Source: Thauera chlorobenzoica
Lineage (GTDB): Bacteria; Pseudomonadota; Gammaproteobacteria; Burkholderiales; Rhodocyclaceae
Assembly: GCF_001922305.1 (NCBI RefSeq)
Contig: NZ_CP018839.1
Coordinates: 558,001-622,000 of the forward strand
DNA: 64,000 bases
Direction: 5' to 3'
A program made the position numbers and the translations under genes. Positions 25,087 through 39,871 of the stretch are shown piece by piece. The number at the start of each line of letters is the position of its first letter. Position 1 is the stretch's first letter. The notes below the pieces were generated by a model. The model worked only from the letters and a program-made list of their open reading frames with translations. It had not been told where the DNA came from and searched no databases.

Positions 25087-25751
25087 GGCTTGGGTTCGTC
25101 CTTGGGGGGTTCGGGCGCGGCCGGAGGCCTGGGCGCCTTGGGCGGTTTCGGAGGTTTGGGCGGGGCGGGACGGGCGTTGAGCCGGGTTGCGGCGGTGTTG
25201 AGCTCGCCGCGTGCGAGCTGGGGCCAGGCGACGAGCGCCTTGTCGATCGCCTCGTCGATCAGCGCCTGCTCTTCGCGCCGTGCCGGCTTGAGCACGAAGT
25301 TCACCACTTCGCTGCGCTCGCCGGGGTGGCCGATGCCGATGCGCAGGCGCCAGTAGTCGTGGGTGCCGAGGTGGGCGGAGGTGTCCTTCAGGCCGTTGTG
25401 ACCGCCCAGTCCGCCGCCGAACTTCAGCCGCAGCTGGCCGGGGGGAAGATCGAGCTCGTCGTGCACGACGAGAATCTCGGACGGTTCGATGCGGTAGAAG
25501 CGCGCCAGCGCGCCGATCGCCTGGCCGGAGCGGTTCATGAAGGTCTGCGGCAGCAGCAGCCACACTCCGGCGGCGCGCGCGTTGGCGACCAGGCCGTGGA
25601 AGCGGGATTCGTGCGCGAAGCGCACGCCGAGCTGGTCGGCGAGCCGCTCACAAAGCCGAAACCCGGCGTTGTGCCGGGTTTCGGAGTATTCGGCCCCCGG
25701 GTTGCCGAGACCGACGACGAGACGCAGGGGGCGCGAAGGCGCAGCGGTCAT
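25083..25751 (-). CDS. pth: Peptidyl-tRNA hydrolase
   Basis: Releases tRNA from peptidyl-tRNA that drops off ribosomes. It has 222 residues. Family motifs: [19 protein letters not shown] (Asn and catalytic His), [38 protein letters not shown] and [10 protein letters not shown]. The C-terminus carries an extra Pro/Lys-rich tail of about 30 residues ([17 protein letters not shown]) not present in E. coli Pth; it looks disordered and may aid RNA binding. The ATG at 25751 precedes the core by nine residues. Confidence 0.96.
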
Positions 25752-25795
25752 CGGTGATCGGTCTCCGGCATGCGGGGCTAGGCAGGGGAAGGGGC

Positions 25796-26395
25796 TTACG
25801 CCGCTTCGCCTTCGCCTTCGGCCGCGGCGCCCTTGACCTGGACCGCGGTGGCCACGACCGGGTCGCCTTCGCCGTGCTGGACCAGCTCGACACCGGCCGG
25901 CAGCACGAGCTGCGACACGTGCACCGACTGGCCAACCTCGAGGGCGGAGAGGTCGACGCCGACGAACTCGGGCAGATCCTTCGGCAGGCACTGGACGTCG
26001 ATTTCGTTGATCACGTGCGAGATCATGCAGCCGCCGAGCTTGACCGCCGGGCTGACGTCGTCGCCGCTGAAGTGCAGCGGCACCTTGAGGTGCATCTTCT
26101 GGTCGGCCGCCACGCGCTGGAAGTCGATATGCAGCACCTGCTGCTTGAACGGGTGCCACTGGGTGTCGCGCAGCACGGCGATTTCCTTGCTGCCATCGAC
26201 GTCGATGCTCAGCACCGAGGCGTGGAAGGCTTCCTTGCGCAGCAGGTGGTAGAGCTCGTTGTGGTCCATCACGATCGGCTGGGCTTCGCCGGTGCCGCCG
26301 TAGATGATGCCGGGCAGCTGGCCGGCGCGACGCAGGCGGCGGCTCGCACCCGTACCCTGTGCGTCACGCTTGCTCGCCTTGAATTCGATTTGCAT
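25796..26395 (-). CDS. rplY: Ribosomal protein bL25 / Ctc long form
   Basis: 5S rRNA-binding protein of the 50S subunit, in the long (CTC/TL5) form of 199 residues with the C-terminal beta domain. The start [20 protein letters not shown] is typical and sets the ATG at 26395; an upstream in-frame ATG at 26449 would add an unconserved stretch lying in the prs terminator. [13 protein letters not shown] and HIDFQRV are conserved. The C-terminal tail is Glu/Ala rich ([10 protein letters not shown]). It lies between prs and pth, as is usual in betaproteobacteria. Confidence 0.96.
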   Translation of the reverse strand: MQIEFKASKRDAQGTGASRRLRRAGQLPGIIYGGTGEAQPIVMDHNELYHLLRKEAFHASVLSIDVDGSKEIAVLRDTQWHPFKQQVLHIDFQRVAADQKMHLKVPLHFSGDDVSPAVKLGGCMISHVINEIDVQCLPKDLPEFVGVDLSALEVGQSVHVSQLVLPAGVELVQHGEGDPVVATAVQVKGAAAEGEGEAA

Positions 26396-26452
26396 GGTGT
26401 TGCTCCTGAGTGGTGAAGGTTTCCGCCCGCGACCAGGCGGAAACGGCAAAAT

Positions 26453-26479
26453 CCGCGCCTCGCCCCGAGGCCGGCGCGG
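26453..26479 (-). terminator. Hairpin between prs and rplY
   Basis: Minus strand: CCGCGCC...GGCGCGG with inner CCTCG/CGAGG pairs, followed by ATTTTG. The T tract is short, so it may attenuate rather than stop transcription from prs into rplY. Confidence 0.65.
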
Positions 26480-26488
26480 AGGGGAAAA

Positions 26489-27439
<951 letters not shown>

Positions 27440-27496
27440 TTCTGCTACTCCGATACCGTAAGAAACAACGCGCAAAAACGCTGCGTGAAAACGACT

Positions 27497-27519
27497 CGGG
27501 CAGGCTCGTGGCCTGCCCG
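27497..27519 (-). terminator. Hairpin downstream of tRNA-Gln
   Basis: Nine-bp arms CGGGCAGGC/GCCTGCCCG with a 5-nt loop; on the minus strand AGTCGTTTT follows. Probably the tRNA-Gln terminator, 9 bp past the CCA end. Confidence 0.55.
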
Positions 27520-27527
27520 TCGTTGTG

Positions 27528-27604
27528 TGGCTGGGGAGGAAGGATTCGAACCCTCGAATGCCGGAATCAAAATCCGGTGCCTTAACCGACTTGGCGACTC
27601 CCCA
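27528..27604 (-). tRNA. tRNA-Gln(TTG)
   Basis: Seven-bp acceptor stem TGGGGAG/CTCCCCA, discriminator G and encoded CCA. The anticodon arm CCGGA-TTTTGAT-TCCGG gives anticodon TTG, and the T arm has GGTTCGAAT. The U1-A72 start pair is typical of tRNA-Gln. It lies between ispE and prs, a conserved betaproteobacterial order. Confidence 0.97.
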
Positions 27605-27648
27605 ATAAACTGTTTCGCCGTGAAACGGATCGTTCGACGAAGCGGGCG

Positions 27649-28527
27649 CTATTCTAACCACTCGTAAAGCGGATGGCGAGTCAGGCTTCGCGCTTTCCAG
27701 GCTTTCCAGCGTGGCGGACAGCTCCTTGCGATACGGCCGGCCTCGGCTTCCGAGGGGATTTCCGCAAATACACAAGCGCCCGATCCCGTCATCGTGGCCG
27801 GTGCGTACTGCGCCAGCCACTCGATCGCGTCTCGCACTTCCGGGTAACGGCTGCAGGCCACTGGCTGCAAGTCATTTCGGGTAGTGCTCGCTGCGAAGTC
27901 CGCCATTCTGATTGGAGGTGTATCGCGCGTCAAGTCCTTCGCTGAAAAAATTTCGGCGGTCGGTACCGAGATTCCCGGCGATAGCACGACGTACCAGGCC
28001 GGCGGCAGGCTCAGCGGCTGCAGCGCTTCGCCGATACCTTCGGCGAAAGCGTCCCGGCCGAACACGAAGACCGGCACGTCGGCGCCCAGTTGCAGGCCGA
28101 GCGCCTGTAGCTGGGGGCGCGACAGCCCGGTCCGCCAGAGCCGGTTGAGGGCGATCAGGGTGGTGGCGGCGTCGGAGCTGCCGCCGCCGATGCCGCCCCC
28201 CAGCGGCAGGACCTTGTGCACGGCGATCTCCGCGCCCAGGCTGCAGCCGGTGTGGGCCTGCAGCAGACGCGCGGCACGCACGACCAGATCCTGTTTTGCG
28301 GGAACGCCGGGCAGGGTGGTGGTGCGGCGGACGAGGCCGTCGGCACGCAGGGTGAAATCGAGGGTGTCGCCCCAGTCGAGCAGGCGGAAGGCGGTCTGCA
28401 GCAGGTGGTAGCCGTCGGCCCGGCGCCCTGTCACATGCAGGAACAGGTTGAGCTTGGCCGGTGCGGGGCAGCCCGTGAGGCGGGCCGGATCGGTTGTCGA
28501 AGGGGCGGTCAGGGGCGGGCGGTCCAT
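27649..28527 (-). CDS. ispE: 4-diphosphocytidyl-2-C-methyl-D-erythritol kinase
   Basis: ATP-dependent kinase of the MEP isoprenoid pathway, cytoplasmic. It has 292 residues of the GHMP fold. The N-terminal [21 protein letters not shown] contains the substrate-site Lys and the invariant GYH; the ATP loop is [15 protein letters not shown]; the C-terminal motif is [13 protein letters not shown]. The ATG at 28527 lies inside the end of lolB (19-bp overlap), as often seen for the lolB-ispE pair. Confidence 0.96.
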   Translation of the reverse strand: MDRPPLTAPSTTDPARLTGCPAPAKLNLFLHVTGRRADGYHLLQTAFRLLDWGDTLDFTLRADGLVRRTTTLPGVPAKQDLVVRAARLLQAHTGCSLGAEIAVHKVLPLGGGIGGGSSDAATTLIALNRLWRTGLSRPQLQALGLQLGADVPVFVFGRDAFAEGIGEALQPLSLPPAWYVVLSPGISVPTAEIFSAKDLTRDTPPIRMADFAASTTRNDLQPVACSRYPEVRDAIEWLAQYAPATMTGSGACVFAEIPSEAEAGRIARSCPPRWKAWKARSLTRHPLYEWLE

Positions 28528-29087
28528 GAATCGATGATCAGGCGGATGCGGTGGTCGCCGCGTGAAATGTCGAGGCGGGCGGGCGGGGCGCCGGCGCCGT
28601 CGTCGGCGTAGGCCAGGTAATCGATGCGCCAGCCCTGGTCGATGAGCAGCTGCGGGCGGCCGTAGGCGTCGCGCTGACGGACTTCGGCGCCGGCGTCGGG
28701 TGCGGCCTGCACCCAGAGCCGCAGGCGCGCCACCGGCACGTCGACGCCGAGCACTTGCGGCAGCAGGGCGTCGGCGCTGGCGGCGACGATCCGCTGGCCG
28801 TCGGCGGTAAGCAGGGTGGCGCCGGCGGCATCGCTGTCGAGCCGGGCGGCGATCTGGCCGAGCGGGTTGAGCAGGGTCAGGCGGTCGGCGTGCGGCGCAT
28901 GTTCCCATTCGATGCGCCCGCTCGCGGCCTGCTGGCCGTCGGTGGCCGACATCCGGCCTTCGAGGGTGAACATGGGCTGCGCGTGGCGGACCGCTGCAGG
29001 GCTGGCGGGGGGTACGGGCAGGGGCGCGCAGGCGCCGAGCGCGAGCGCCCCGGCGAGCGCCGCGAGCAGCGCGCGTGGCGCGCTCAT
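28509..29087 (-). CDS. lolB: Outer-membrane lipoprotein LolB
   Basis: Receives lipoproteins from LolA and inserts them into the outer membrane. It has 192 residues with signal peptide and lipobox ALALGACAP (Cys about 20). The body matches Lol[25 protein letters not shown] (early beta-strands) and [16 protein letters not shown]. It overlaps the TPR gene by 4 bp and ispE by 19 bp. Confidence 0.9.
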   Translation of the reverse strand: MSAPRALLAALAGALALGACAPLPVPPASPAAVRHAQPMFTLEGRMSATDGQQAASGRIEWEHAPHADRLTLLNPLGQIAARLDSDAAGATLLTADGQRIVAASADALLPQVLGVDVPVARLRLWVQAAPDAGAEVRQRDAYGRPQLLIDQGWRIDYLAYADDGAGAPPARLDISRGDHRIRLIIDSWTARP

Positions 29088-30799
29088 TGGGCGCGCAGCC
29101 GCAGCACGGTTTCGTTGAGCAGGCGGTTGTCGGGATGGGCGGCGAGGGCCTCGCCGAAAATCCGCTTCGCATCGTCGCGGCGGTCGAGGGCCCACAGCAC
29201 TTCGCCCAGATGAGCGGCGATCTCGGCGTCGCGGCGCAGCGCGTAGGCGCGTTCGAGGTGCTCGAGCGCGGAGTCGATGTCGCCGCGGCGGAAACGCACC
29301 CAGCCCATGCTGTCGAGGATGAACGGGTCGTCGGGGGCAAGCTCGAGGGCACGGCCGATCAGTGCTTCGGCTTCGTCCAGGCGCAGGTTGCGGTCGGCGA
29401 GCGAGTAGCCCAGCGCGTTGTGGGCATGCACGTGGTCGGGCTGGAGCGCGATGATGCGGCGCAAGCGGGTTTCCATGAGGTCGATGCGGTCCAGACGCTC
29501 GGCCAGCATGGCGGCTTCGTACAGCAGGTCGGGGTCGTCGGGCAGCGTGGCGAGTGCCGCGTCGAGCACGCCGAGGGCTTCGGCGGGACGCTCGGCATCG
29601 CGCAGCAGCTGGGCCTCGGCGATGATGAAGCGGCGCCGCAGCGAGGCTTCGCCATCCTGCGCCTGGAGCAGGGCGCGTGCTTCGTCGAGACGGCGTTCGC
29701 GGGCGAGGCTGTGCGCGCTGCGGATCACCGCCTCGGGCCGGTGGCGCTCGTCGCTGATCTGTCCGAACCATTCGCGCGCGTGCTCGCCGTCACCGCGGGC
29801 GTCGGCAATCTGTCCCAGTTGCAGGCGGATCAGGTCCGGCTGCGGATGACCGCCATCGAGTGCGAGGCGGAAGTTCGCCTCCGCGTCGGCATCGTCCCCG
29901 AGCTGCTGCGACAGCAGGCCGACGGCGTAGCGCAGTTCGGCGTCGCCCGGGTGGGCCTCGAGCAGGCGGCGGAACTGGCTGCGTGCTTCGTCGAAGCGCT
30001 GGGCTCCGACCAGGCCACGGGCGTAGGCCTGGCGCAAGGGGGCGCTGTCCGGCTTGCGTTCCAGTTCGGTTTCGAGCTGGCGGAGCGCTTCGTCGCCGGC
30101 GCCGGCCTGGTGCAGGATCTGCGCCTTGAGGAGCACGGCCGGCTCCCAGCCGTGGTTGAGCTCGAGGGCACGATCCACCGCGGCGAGCGCTTCCATCGGA
30201 GCCTGGCCGAGGAGTGCCGCCTGCGCGCGCGCGATATGGGCCTCGGGCAGCTCGAGGTAGGGTTCGGTCAGGCGGTTGATGATGGTTTTGGCCGCCTGCT
30301 TGTCGGGCACGCTGGCCAGCGCGCGGTTGAGCCCGAGCAGGTTCTGCGCCAGCCGGCCGGAGGACTGGGCGAGGACGCGGGCGAGCTGGATCTGGATGGT
30401 GTCGAGGTCGAGATCACCGTCACCGCTGGCATTGAGCACACTGGCCAGCACCCGGCGTGCCTCCTCCGATTGGGGCGCGGATTCGACCCAGATTGTTGCC
30501 GCTTCGGTGGTCAGCCGCAGGTCGCGCGAATACATCGCGATCTCGGTCGCGCGGCGGGCAATGCGCGGGTCGCGGGTCGAACGTGCGAGATCGACGTAGA
30601 GCTGGGCGGAAAGCCCGACCTGACCGCGCGCACCGGCGATTTCGGCGAGCAGGAAGTGATAGAGGGTGGCCGGGCTCAGCTCCTGCGCCGGAAGGGGGTC
30701 GCCGCCGGGTTCGTCGTTCGCTGCAGCGGCAACGCCGCCGATGCCCAGCGTGAGGGCGAAGCACAGCGAACGGGCGAGGCGGGAGAGGGGATTCTTCAT
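29084..30799 (-). CDS. Exported tetratricopeptide repeat protein
   Basis: A 571-residue protein with a signal peptide (about 1-27, ending GVAAAA) and a long array of TPR-like helix pairs across most of the chain, for example [40 protein letters not shown] and the C-terminal [40 protein letters not shown]. It is probably periplasmic and a protein-interaction scaffold. It opens the TPR-lolB-ispE unit, overlapping lolB by 4 bp; a link to outer-membrane assembly is plausible from this coupling but unproven. Confidence 0.88.
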   Translation of the reverse strand: MKNPLSRLARSLCFALTLGIGGVAAAANDEPGGDPLPAQELSPATLYHFLLAEIAGARGQVGLSAQLYVDLARSTRDPRIARRATEIAMYSRDLRLTTEAATIWVESAPQSEEARRVLASVLNASGDGDLDLDTIQIQLARVLAQSSGRLAQNLLGLNRALASVPDKQAAKTIINRLTEPYLELPEAHIARAQAALLGQAPMEALAAVDRALELNHGWEPAVLLKAQILHQAGAGDEALRQLETELERKPDSAPLRQAYARGLVGAQRFDEARSQFRRLLEAHPGDAELRYAVGLLSQQLGDDADAEANFRLALDGGHPQPDLIRLQLGQIADARGDGEHAREWFGQISDERHRPEAVIRSAHSLARERRLDEARALLQAQDGEASLRRRFIIAEAQLLRDAERPAEALGVLDAALATLPDDPDLLYEAAMLAERLDRIDLMETRLRRIIALQPDHVHAHNALGYSLADRNLRLDEAEALIGRALELAPDDPFILDSMGWVRFRRGDIDSALEHLERAYALRRDAEIAAHLGEVLWALDRRDDAKRIFGEALAAHPDNRLLNETVLRLRAQ

Positions 30800-31048
30800 T
30801 GGGGTGGTTCGACGGACTTCGGTGGGCTGTGGTCGGCGCGCGCGGCGGGGTAGTGGGGCGGGAAGGTGGGCCGGGAGGGGCTGGCGCGAGTGGTGCGGGC
30901 GGGTTGCTGCGGTCGATTGGAACGGTCGGGGCACTGAACTAGAATGCGGTTCGCTCCATGGTATGCAGATCGGCGCCGTGCCTGCAAGCCGAATGCCCCC
31001 GCGGCGGCAACTCCCGGCCCGCCGATCCTTCTCCCGGAAGCCTGTCCG

Positions 31049-31894
31049 ATGCCTGAACTGCCCGAAGTCGAGACCACCTGCAGCGGAATCCGCCCCCACC
31101 TCGAGGGGCATACGCTCGATGCGCTGGTGGTGCGCAACCCGAGGCTGCGCCAGCCGCTGCCGGCAGGACTGGGGCCGCTCCTCGCCGGGCGCCGGCTGCT
31201 GGCGGTGCGGCGGCGGGCGAAGTACCTGCTGTTCGATTTCGGCGACGGCACGTTGATCGTGCATCTGGGGATGTCCGGCAGCCTGCGCCTGGTCCCGGCC
31301 GGGATGCCGCCCGGTGCGCACGATCACGTCGACTTCGTGTTCGGCGGGCAGCTCTTGCGCCTGCGCGATCCGCGCCGTTTCGGCCTTGTGCTGTGGCAGC
31401 CGGGCGCGGCCGCGCTGCACCCGCTGCTCGCCGGGCTGGGACCGGAGCCGCTGTCCGCGGCGTTCGACGGCGCCTGGCTCCACCGCGTCACGCGCGGCCT
31501 GCGGGCGCCGATCAAGCATGTGCTGATGGACAGCCGGCGGGTGGTCGGCGTGGGCAACATCTATGCATCGGAAAGCCTGTTCCGCGCCCGCATCCACCCC
31601 CTGGAGCCGGCCGGCCTGCTCGGCCCGCAGCGCTGCGCGCGACTGGTGACTGCGGTGCGCGAGACCCTGTGCGCAGCCATCGCCGCAGGCGGCAGCACGC
31701 TGCGCGACTTCGTCGGCGGTGACGGCCGGCCCGGCTACTTCCAGCAGCAGTACGCGGTATATGGCCGTGGCGGCGAACCATGCCCGCAGTGCGGGGCGGC
31801 GATCCGCCGTGTCGTCAGCGGGCAGCGTGCGACCTTCTTCTGCCCCCACTGCCAGCGCCGCCGCATGAAAAAAGGCGGGCCGAAGCCCGCCTGA
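31049..31894 (+). CDS. mutM: Formamidopyrimidine-DNA glycosylase
   Basis: Excises 8-oxoguanine and formamidopyrimidines and nicks abasic sites. It has 281 residues. The N-terminus PELPEVETTCSGIRPHL holds the catalytic Pro2/Glu3; RRRAKYLLFDF has the conserved Lys; VVGVGNIYASESLFRARI is the helix-two-turn-helix; the zinc finger is CPQCG...CPHC near the C-terminus. The last codons (MKKGGPKPA) coincide with the transcription terminator of the convergent ferredoxin gene. Confidence 0.97.
   Translation: MPELPEVETTCSGIRPHLEGHTLDALVVRNPRLRQPLPAGLGPLLAGRRLLAVRRRAKYLLFDFGDGTLIVHLGMSGSLRLVPAGMPPGAHDHVDFVFGGQLLRLRDPRRFGLVLWQPGAAALHPLLAGLGPEPLSAAFDGAWLHRVTRGLRAPIKHVLMDSRRVVGVGNIYASESLFRARIHPLEPAGLLGPQRCARLVTAVRETLCAAIAAGGSTLRDFVGGDGRPGYFQQQYAVYGRGGEPCPQCGAAIRRVVSGQRATFFCPHCQRRRMKKGGPKPA
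31868..31891 (-). terminator. Ferredoxin terminator embedded in the mutM 3' end
   Basis: Minus strand GGCGGGC-TTCG-GCCCGCC followed by TTTTTT: a textbook intrinsic terminator with a UUCG tetraloop. It lies 36 bp past the ferredoxin stop, but inside the last codons of convergent mutM. Confidence 0.9.
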
Positions 31895-31926
31895 TGCCGT
31901 TCCGGAAGCGGCGCCGAGCGGCGGCT

Positions 31927-34642
<2,716 letters not shown>

Positions 34643-34673
34643 GGCGGGGGCGGGGTTCCTGGCCGGATGCGGG

Positions 34674-36047
34674 TCAACGGTGGGCGGCGAAGGGCGCGCG
34701 CGGGCGCTGTTCGGCCAGCGGCTGCGGTTCGAGGCGGGTGATGCTGAGGCTGTCGTCGCTGAAATAGCGCCGTGCCACCGCCTGCACTTCTTCGGCGGTG
34801 ACCGCGCGCAGGCCTTCGAGCAGGCGCTCCTCGTCGCGCCAGGACAGGCCGGCTGCCTCCAGGAAGCCGATTTCCATCGCCTGGCCCATCAGCGAGTCGC
34901 GCTTGTAGACGCGGCTGGCGACCGCCTGCGTCTTCACCCGGGCAAGCTCGGCCGCGCTCACCCCGGTGTCGCGAATGCGCTGCAGCTCGGTGCGCAGCGC
35001 GGCTTCGAGTTCGTCCATGGTGTGGCCGGGCGCGGGCACGCCGTCGAGGTAGAACAGCGCAGGGCCGCGCCCGCTGCCGTCGTAGCCGGCGCCGGCCGAT
35101 ACCGCGAGGCGGGCATCGCGCACGAGCTGGCGGTTGAGGCGGGCGCCGTCATGGCCGTCGAGCACCGCCGCCAGCACCTGCAGGGCATAGGCTTCGCGGT
35201 CGGCGGCGGGGTCGCGCAGTGCCGGCACCTGCCACGCCATCGCCAGGTAGGGAAGCTCGGCCGGCGCCCTCACCACCGCGCTGCGCGGGCCGCGCTGCGC
35301 GGGTTCGGTCGAGATGCGGCGCGCGGGCAGGGCGCGCGCGGCGACCGCGCCGTAGTGCTGTTCGGCCTGGCGGAACACCTCCTGGTGGTCCACGTCGCCG
35401 ACCACCACCAGCCAGGCGTTGTTCGGTGCGTACCAGCGCCGGTACCAGGTGCGCGCGTCTTCGGCCTGCATCGCCTGGAGGTCGGGCATCCAGCCGATCA
35501 CCGGGCGGCGGTAGGGGTGGGCCTGGAACGCGGTGGCCATCAGCTGCTCGTAGACCAGCGCGCGCGGCTGGTCGTCGGTGCGCAGGCGGCGTTCTTCCTT
35601 GACGACTTCGATCTCGCGGGCGAAAGCCTCGTCGGTGAGCTCCAGGTTCTGCATGCGGTCGGCTTCGAGCGCCATCACCGTGTCGAGGTGGGCGGGCGGC
35701 ACCTGCTGGAAGTAGGCGGTGTAATCCTTGCTCGTGAACGCATTGTCGCGCCCCCCCAGCGCGGCCACGCGCTGGTTGAATTCGCCCGGGCCGACCGCCT
35801 TCGTGCCTTTGAACATCATGTGTTCGAGCACGTGGGCGACGCCCGACACCCCTTCGGGCTCGTCCATCGCGCCGGCGCGGTACCACACCATGTGCACCAC
35901 CGAAGGCGCGCGGCGATCTTCCTTGACGATCAGTTTCATGCCGTTGGCAAGAGTGGTCTGGAACGGGTTGGCGAGTGCGGGCGGCGCCAGTGCGGCGGCC
36001 AGCGCGGCTCCCGTCAGCAGCGTGCGGGCAAAGGTCTGACGAAACAT
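34674..36047 (-). CDS. M16-family zinc peptidase, catalytic subunit
   Basis: A 457-residue exported metallopeptidase (signal peptide about 1-26, ending PALA). The inverted zinc motif is HVLEH (residues 72-76), with the third ligand Glu in REIEVVKEERR. The mid-chain VVVGDVDHQEVF is typical. It probably degrades peptides in the periplasm together with the motif-less partner 31 bp downstream. The ATG at 36047 was preferred because AGGA lies 8-11 nt upstream; the one at 36062 has no ribosome-binding site. It diverges from ftsY. Confidence 0.93.
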   Translation of the reverse strand: MFRQTFARTLLTGAALAAALAPPALANPFQTTLANGMKLIVKEDRRAPSVVHMVWYRAGAMDEPEGVSGVAHVLEHMMFKGTKAVGPGEFNQRVAALGGRDNAFTSKDYTAYFQQVPPAHLDTVMALEADRMQNLELTDEAFAREIEVVKEERRLRTDDQPRALVYEQLMATAFQAHPYRRPVIGWMPDLQAMQAEDARTWYRRWYAPNNAWLVVVGDVDHQEVFRQAEQHYGAVAARALPARRISTEPAQRGPRSAVVRAPAELPYLAMAWQVPALRDPAADREAYALQVLAAVLDGHDGARLNRQLVRDARLAVSAGAGYDGSGRGPALFYLDGVPAPGHTMDELEAALRTELQRIRDTGVSAAELARVKTQAVASRVYKRDSLMGQAMEIGFLEAAGLSWRDEERLLEGLRAVTAEEVQAVARRYFSDDSLSITRLEPQPLAEQRPRAPFAAHR

Positions 36048-36208
36048 GGAGATGTCCTGCATCTGTTAGAATTCGCGGCACTCCGCGGGGCTTGCGCGTG
36101 CTGCGCCGGCCGGCCGGGGAGCCGCATCTTAGCGTGATCGGCGGTGCCCGCCCACGATTGCGGGCGGACGTCGCCGACGCAAAACGACCCCTGTGACCCG
36201 AGCCTTTC

Positions 36209-37422
36209 ATGTTTGGTTTCCTGAAAAAGAAGTTCGGCAAGACCGAAGACGCGGCTCCGGCCGCTCCCCCGGCGGCCGAGGAGGCGCACGAACCTGCGCC
36301 GGCCGAGCCGCCTGCGCCGGCCGAACCCGATTGCGCGCCCGCGCCCGTTGCCGAAGCGCCGGAGCCCGATCCTGCCGTCACCGCGCCCGTGCCGATGGAG
36401 CCGGCCGCTGTCGACGCCGCGGCTCCGGCGCCGGACCTGGTCGCGGTGGACAGCGCCCCACCCGCTCCGGCGGCGAAGAAACCCTGGACCGAGCGCCTCA
36501 AGGCCGGCCTTGCCCGCACCCGCCAGCAGATCGGCGGCGGGCTGGCGAGCCTGTTCGGGCTGCGCAAGATCGATGAGGACCTCCTCGAGGAACTCGAATC
36601 CACCCTGCTGATGGCCGACTGCGGCGTGGATGCCACCCAGCACCTGATCGACGAACTGCGCCGGCGCTGGAAGCGCGACCGCCTGGAAACCGCCGACCAG
36701 CTGCAGAAGGCGCTCGCCGACGGCCTGCACGAAATCATCGCGCCGCTCGAGGCGCCGCTGCAGGTGGAGGGACACCAGCCCTTCATCATCATGATCGCGG
36801 GGGTCAACGGCTCGGGCAAGACGACCTCGATCGGCAAGCTCGCGAAGTATTTCCAGGCCCGCGGCAAGAGCGTGCTGCTCGCCGCCGGCGACACCTTCCG
36901 CGCCGCCGCGCGCGAACAGCTGATGAGCTGGGGCGAGCGCAACAACGTTACCGTGGTGGCGCAGGACGGCGGCGATGCGGCGGCGGTGATCTTCGATGCG
37001 ATCAGCGCCGCGCGCGCGCGCAAGATCGACGTCGTCCTCGCCGACACCGCCGGGCGGCTGCCGACCCAGCTCCACCTGATGGAGGAGATCGCCAAGGTCC
37101 GCCGCGTCATCGCCAAGGCCGACCCCTCCGGCCCGCACGAGGTGCTGCTGGTGCTCGACGCCAACATCGGCCAGAACGCGCTCGCCCAGGTGAAGGCCTT
37201 CGACAAGGCGATCGGCGTCACCGGGCTGGTGGTGACCAAGCTCGACGGCACCGCCAAGGGCGGGGTGCTCGCGGCGATCGCGCGCCAGTGCCCGAAGCCG
37301 CTGCGCTTCATCGGCGTCGGCGAGGGCATCGACGACCTGCAACCCTTTGCGGCGCGCGAGTTCGTCGATGCGCTGTTCGAGCCCGGTGCCGCGGCGGTCA
37401 AAAACGGCGCGGGCGGACGTAG

Positions 37423-37426
<4 letters not shown>
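36209..37426 (+). CDS. ftsY: Signal recognition particle receptor FtsY
   Basis: GTPase that docks SRP-ribosome complexes on the inner membrane. It has 405 residues: a basic N-terminal amphipathic start (MFGFLKKKFGK), a roughly 80-residue Ala/Pro/Glu-rich linker, then the N domain and G domain. G motifs: GVNGSGKTTSIGKL (G1), GDTFRAAAREQL, DTAGRLPTQ (G3) and TKLDGTAKGG (G4), with GVGEGIDDLQPF at the end. It overlaps ftsE by 4 bp (ATGA), giving the conserved ftsY-ftsE-ftsX operon. Confidence 0.98.
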
Positions 37427-38114
<688 letters not shown>

Positions 38115-38118
<4 letters not shown>

Positions 38119-39011
38119 AACACTGGCTTTACCTCCATGCGCGGGCCATTGGCGCGGCGCTGCGCCGGCTGCTTGCCCAGCCGCTGGGCACCGCGCTCTC
38201 GGCGCTGGTGGTGGGCATCGCCCTGTCCTTACCGGGAGGGGCTTTCCTGCTGCTGGACAATGTCGCCTCGCTGGTGCGCGGGGTTTCCGGGACGCCCGAG
38301 ATCAGTATCTTTCTCGATATCGGGGCGAAGCCTGCCGACGTCGAGGCGATCGAGCGCCGGCTGAACGCCGAGGCCGAGCTCGCGAGCTACCGCTTCGTAT
38401 CGCGCGATGAGGCGGTCCGCCAGCTCGAGGCTGCGGGGCTGGGGGACGTGCTCGGCGGTCTCGGCACCAATCCGCTGCCCGATGCGTTCGTGATCGCGCC
38501 GCACAGCGGGGATCCTGCGGTGTTCGAGCGCATCGCGGCACAGATGCGGGAATGGCCGAAAGTCGCACAGGTGCAGCTCGATGCGGCCTGGGTCGCGCGC
38601 CTGCACGCCCTGCTCGGACTGGGGCGCTCGGCGGTGCTGATGGTGGCGGGGCTGCTCGGCTTCGCGCTGGTGATCGTCACCTTCAACACCATTCGCCTGC
38701 AGATCCTCACCCAGCGTCAGGAAATCGCGGTCAGCCGCCTGCTCGGTGCCACCGACCCCTTCATCCGCCGCCCGTTCTACTGGTTCGGCGGCCTGCAGGG
38801 GGCGCTCGGCGGCCTGGTGGCGCTGGGGACGGTGTGGGCGGGCGTGCACGCGCTGGCCGGGCCGGTGGCGGCGCTGGCCGAAACCTATGGCGCGGTGTTC
38901 GTGCTTGCCGGGCCGGATGGGCGTGCGGCGCTGTCGATGGTGGCGTTCGCCGCCTTCCTCGGCTGGCTGGGCGCGGTGATTTCGGTGCGGCGACATCTGG
39001 CCGGGGCCTGA
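38115..39011 (+). CDS. ftsX: Cell division protein FtsX
   Basis: Membrane subunit of FtsEX. It has 298 residues with four predicted membrane helices: about 22-45, then 165-190 (GRSAVLMVAGLLGFALVIVT), 220-245 and 265-290. The periplasmic loop between the first two (about residues 50-160) is the domain that contacts the hydrolase activator. The conserved cytoplasmic segment RLQILTQRQEIAVSRLLGAT precedes the third helix. Last gene of the ftsYEX unit; a regulatory region for ahpC follows. Confidence 0.96.
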
Positions 39012-39048
39012 GATCGCAAGCCGGCGGGAAGGGGCAGAATCGAACGCG

Positions 39049-39113
39049 ATAGGATTTTTCAATCGTGATTATCTCGACAATCAATTAGTGCAATTCGCCC
39101 GGATTCCTTAGAC
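39049..39113 (+). promoter_or_regulatory. OxyR-like site and promoter of ahpCF
   Basis: Four tetranucleotides in OxyR register, 11 bp apart: ATAG (39049), CAAT (39060), ATCT (39071), CAAT (39082), matching 12 of 16 positions of the ATAG-N7-CTAT-N7-ATAG-N7-CTAT consensus. The site runs into a -35-like TTAGTG (39085-39090), 17 bp before the -10-like TTAGAC (39108-39113), the usual OxyR activator arrangement. Confidence 0.5.
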
Positions 39114-39169
39114 TGCATCCCATCGAGTTTCACCCAACGCTTCCCACAACCTCAGCTGGAGAATCGCAA

Positions 39170-39733
39170 ATGTCGCTGATCAACACCGAAGTCAAGCCGT
39201 TCAAAGCCACCGCCTACCACAATGGCCAGTTCGTCGACGTCACCGAAGCCAACCTGAAGGGCAAGTGGTCGGTGGTCTTCTTCTACCCCGCCGACTTCAC
39301 CTTCGTGTGCCCGACCGAACTGGGCGATCTCGCCGACAACTATGCCCAGTTCCAGAAGCTGGGCGTCGAGATCTACGGCGTGTCGACCGACACCCACTTC
39401 ACCCACAAGGCCTGGCACGACACCTCGGACACGATCCACAAGATCAAGTACCCGCTGGTCGGCGACCCCACCTGGGTGCTGTCGAAGAACTTCGAAGTGC
39501 TGATCGAGGACGCCGGCCTGGCCGATCGCGGCACCTTCGTGATCGACCCCGATGGCAAGGTCCAGATCGTCGAGATCAACGCCGGCGGCATCGGCCGCGA
39601 CGCCCAGGAGCTGCTGCGCAAGGTCAAGGCCGCGATCTACGTCCGCAACCACCCGGGCGAAGTGTGCCCGGCGAAGTGGAAGGAAGGCGACGCCACGCTG
39701 GCGCCGTCGCTCGATCTGGTCGGCAAGATCTGA
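39170..39733 (+). CDS. ahpC: Alkyl hydroperoxide reductase subunit C
   Basis: Typical 2-Cys peroxiredoxin removing H2O2, organic peroxides and peroxynitrite; cytoplasmic. It has 187 residues. The peroxidatic Cys is in [12 protein letters not shown] (about residue 47) and the resolving Cys in [11 protein letters not shown] (about 166). [15 protein letters not shown] is conserved. The ATG at 39170 is preceded by CTGGAGAATCGCAA. It is followed after 138 bp by ahpF, its reductase. Confidence 0.97.
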   Translation: MSLINTEVKPFKATAYHNGQFVDVTEANLKGKWSVVFFYPADFTFVCPTELGDLADNYAQFQKLGVEIYGVSTDTHFTHKAWHDTSDTIHKIKYPLVGDPTWVLSKNFEVLIEDAGLADRGTFVIDPDGKVQIVEINAGGIGRDAQELLRKVKAAIYVRNHPGEVCPAKWKEGDATLAPSLDLVGKI

Positions 39734-39871
39734 GCCGCTGCGATCCTCCCCGGGCGCAGGCCGCCCGGGCGCAACGCTTTGCAGCCGGCCCCGTGCCGGC
39801 TGTTTCATGTCGGCGCCCGCCCGCCGCTCCCCGAAGCCGCACTCCCGCCTAACCTCACGGACGACATCACC

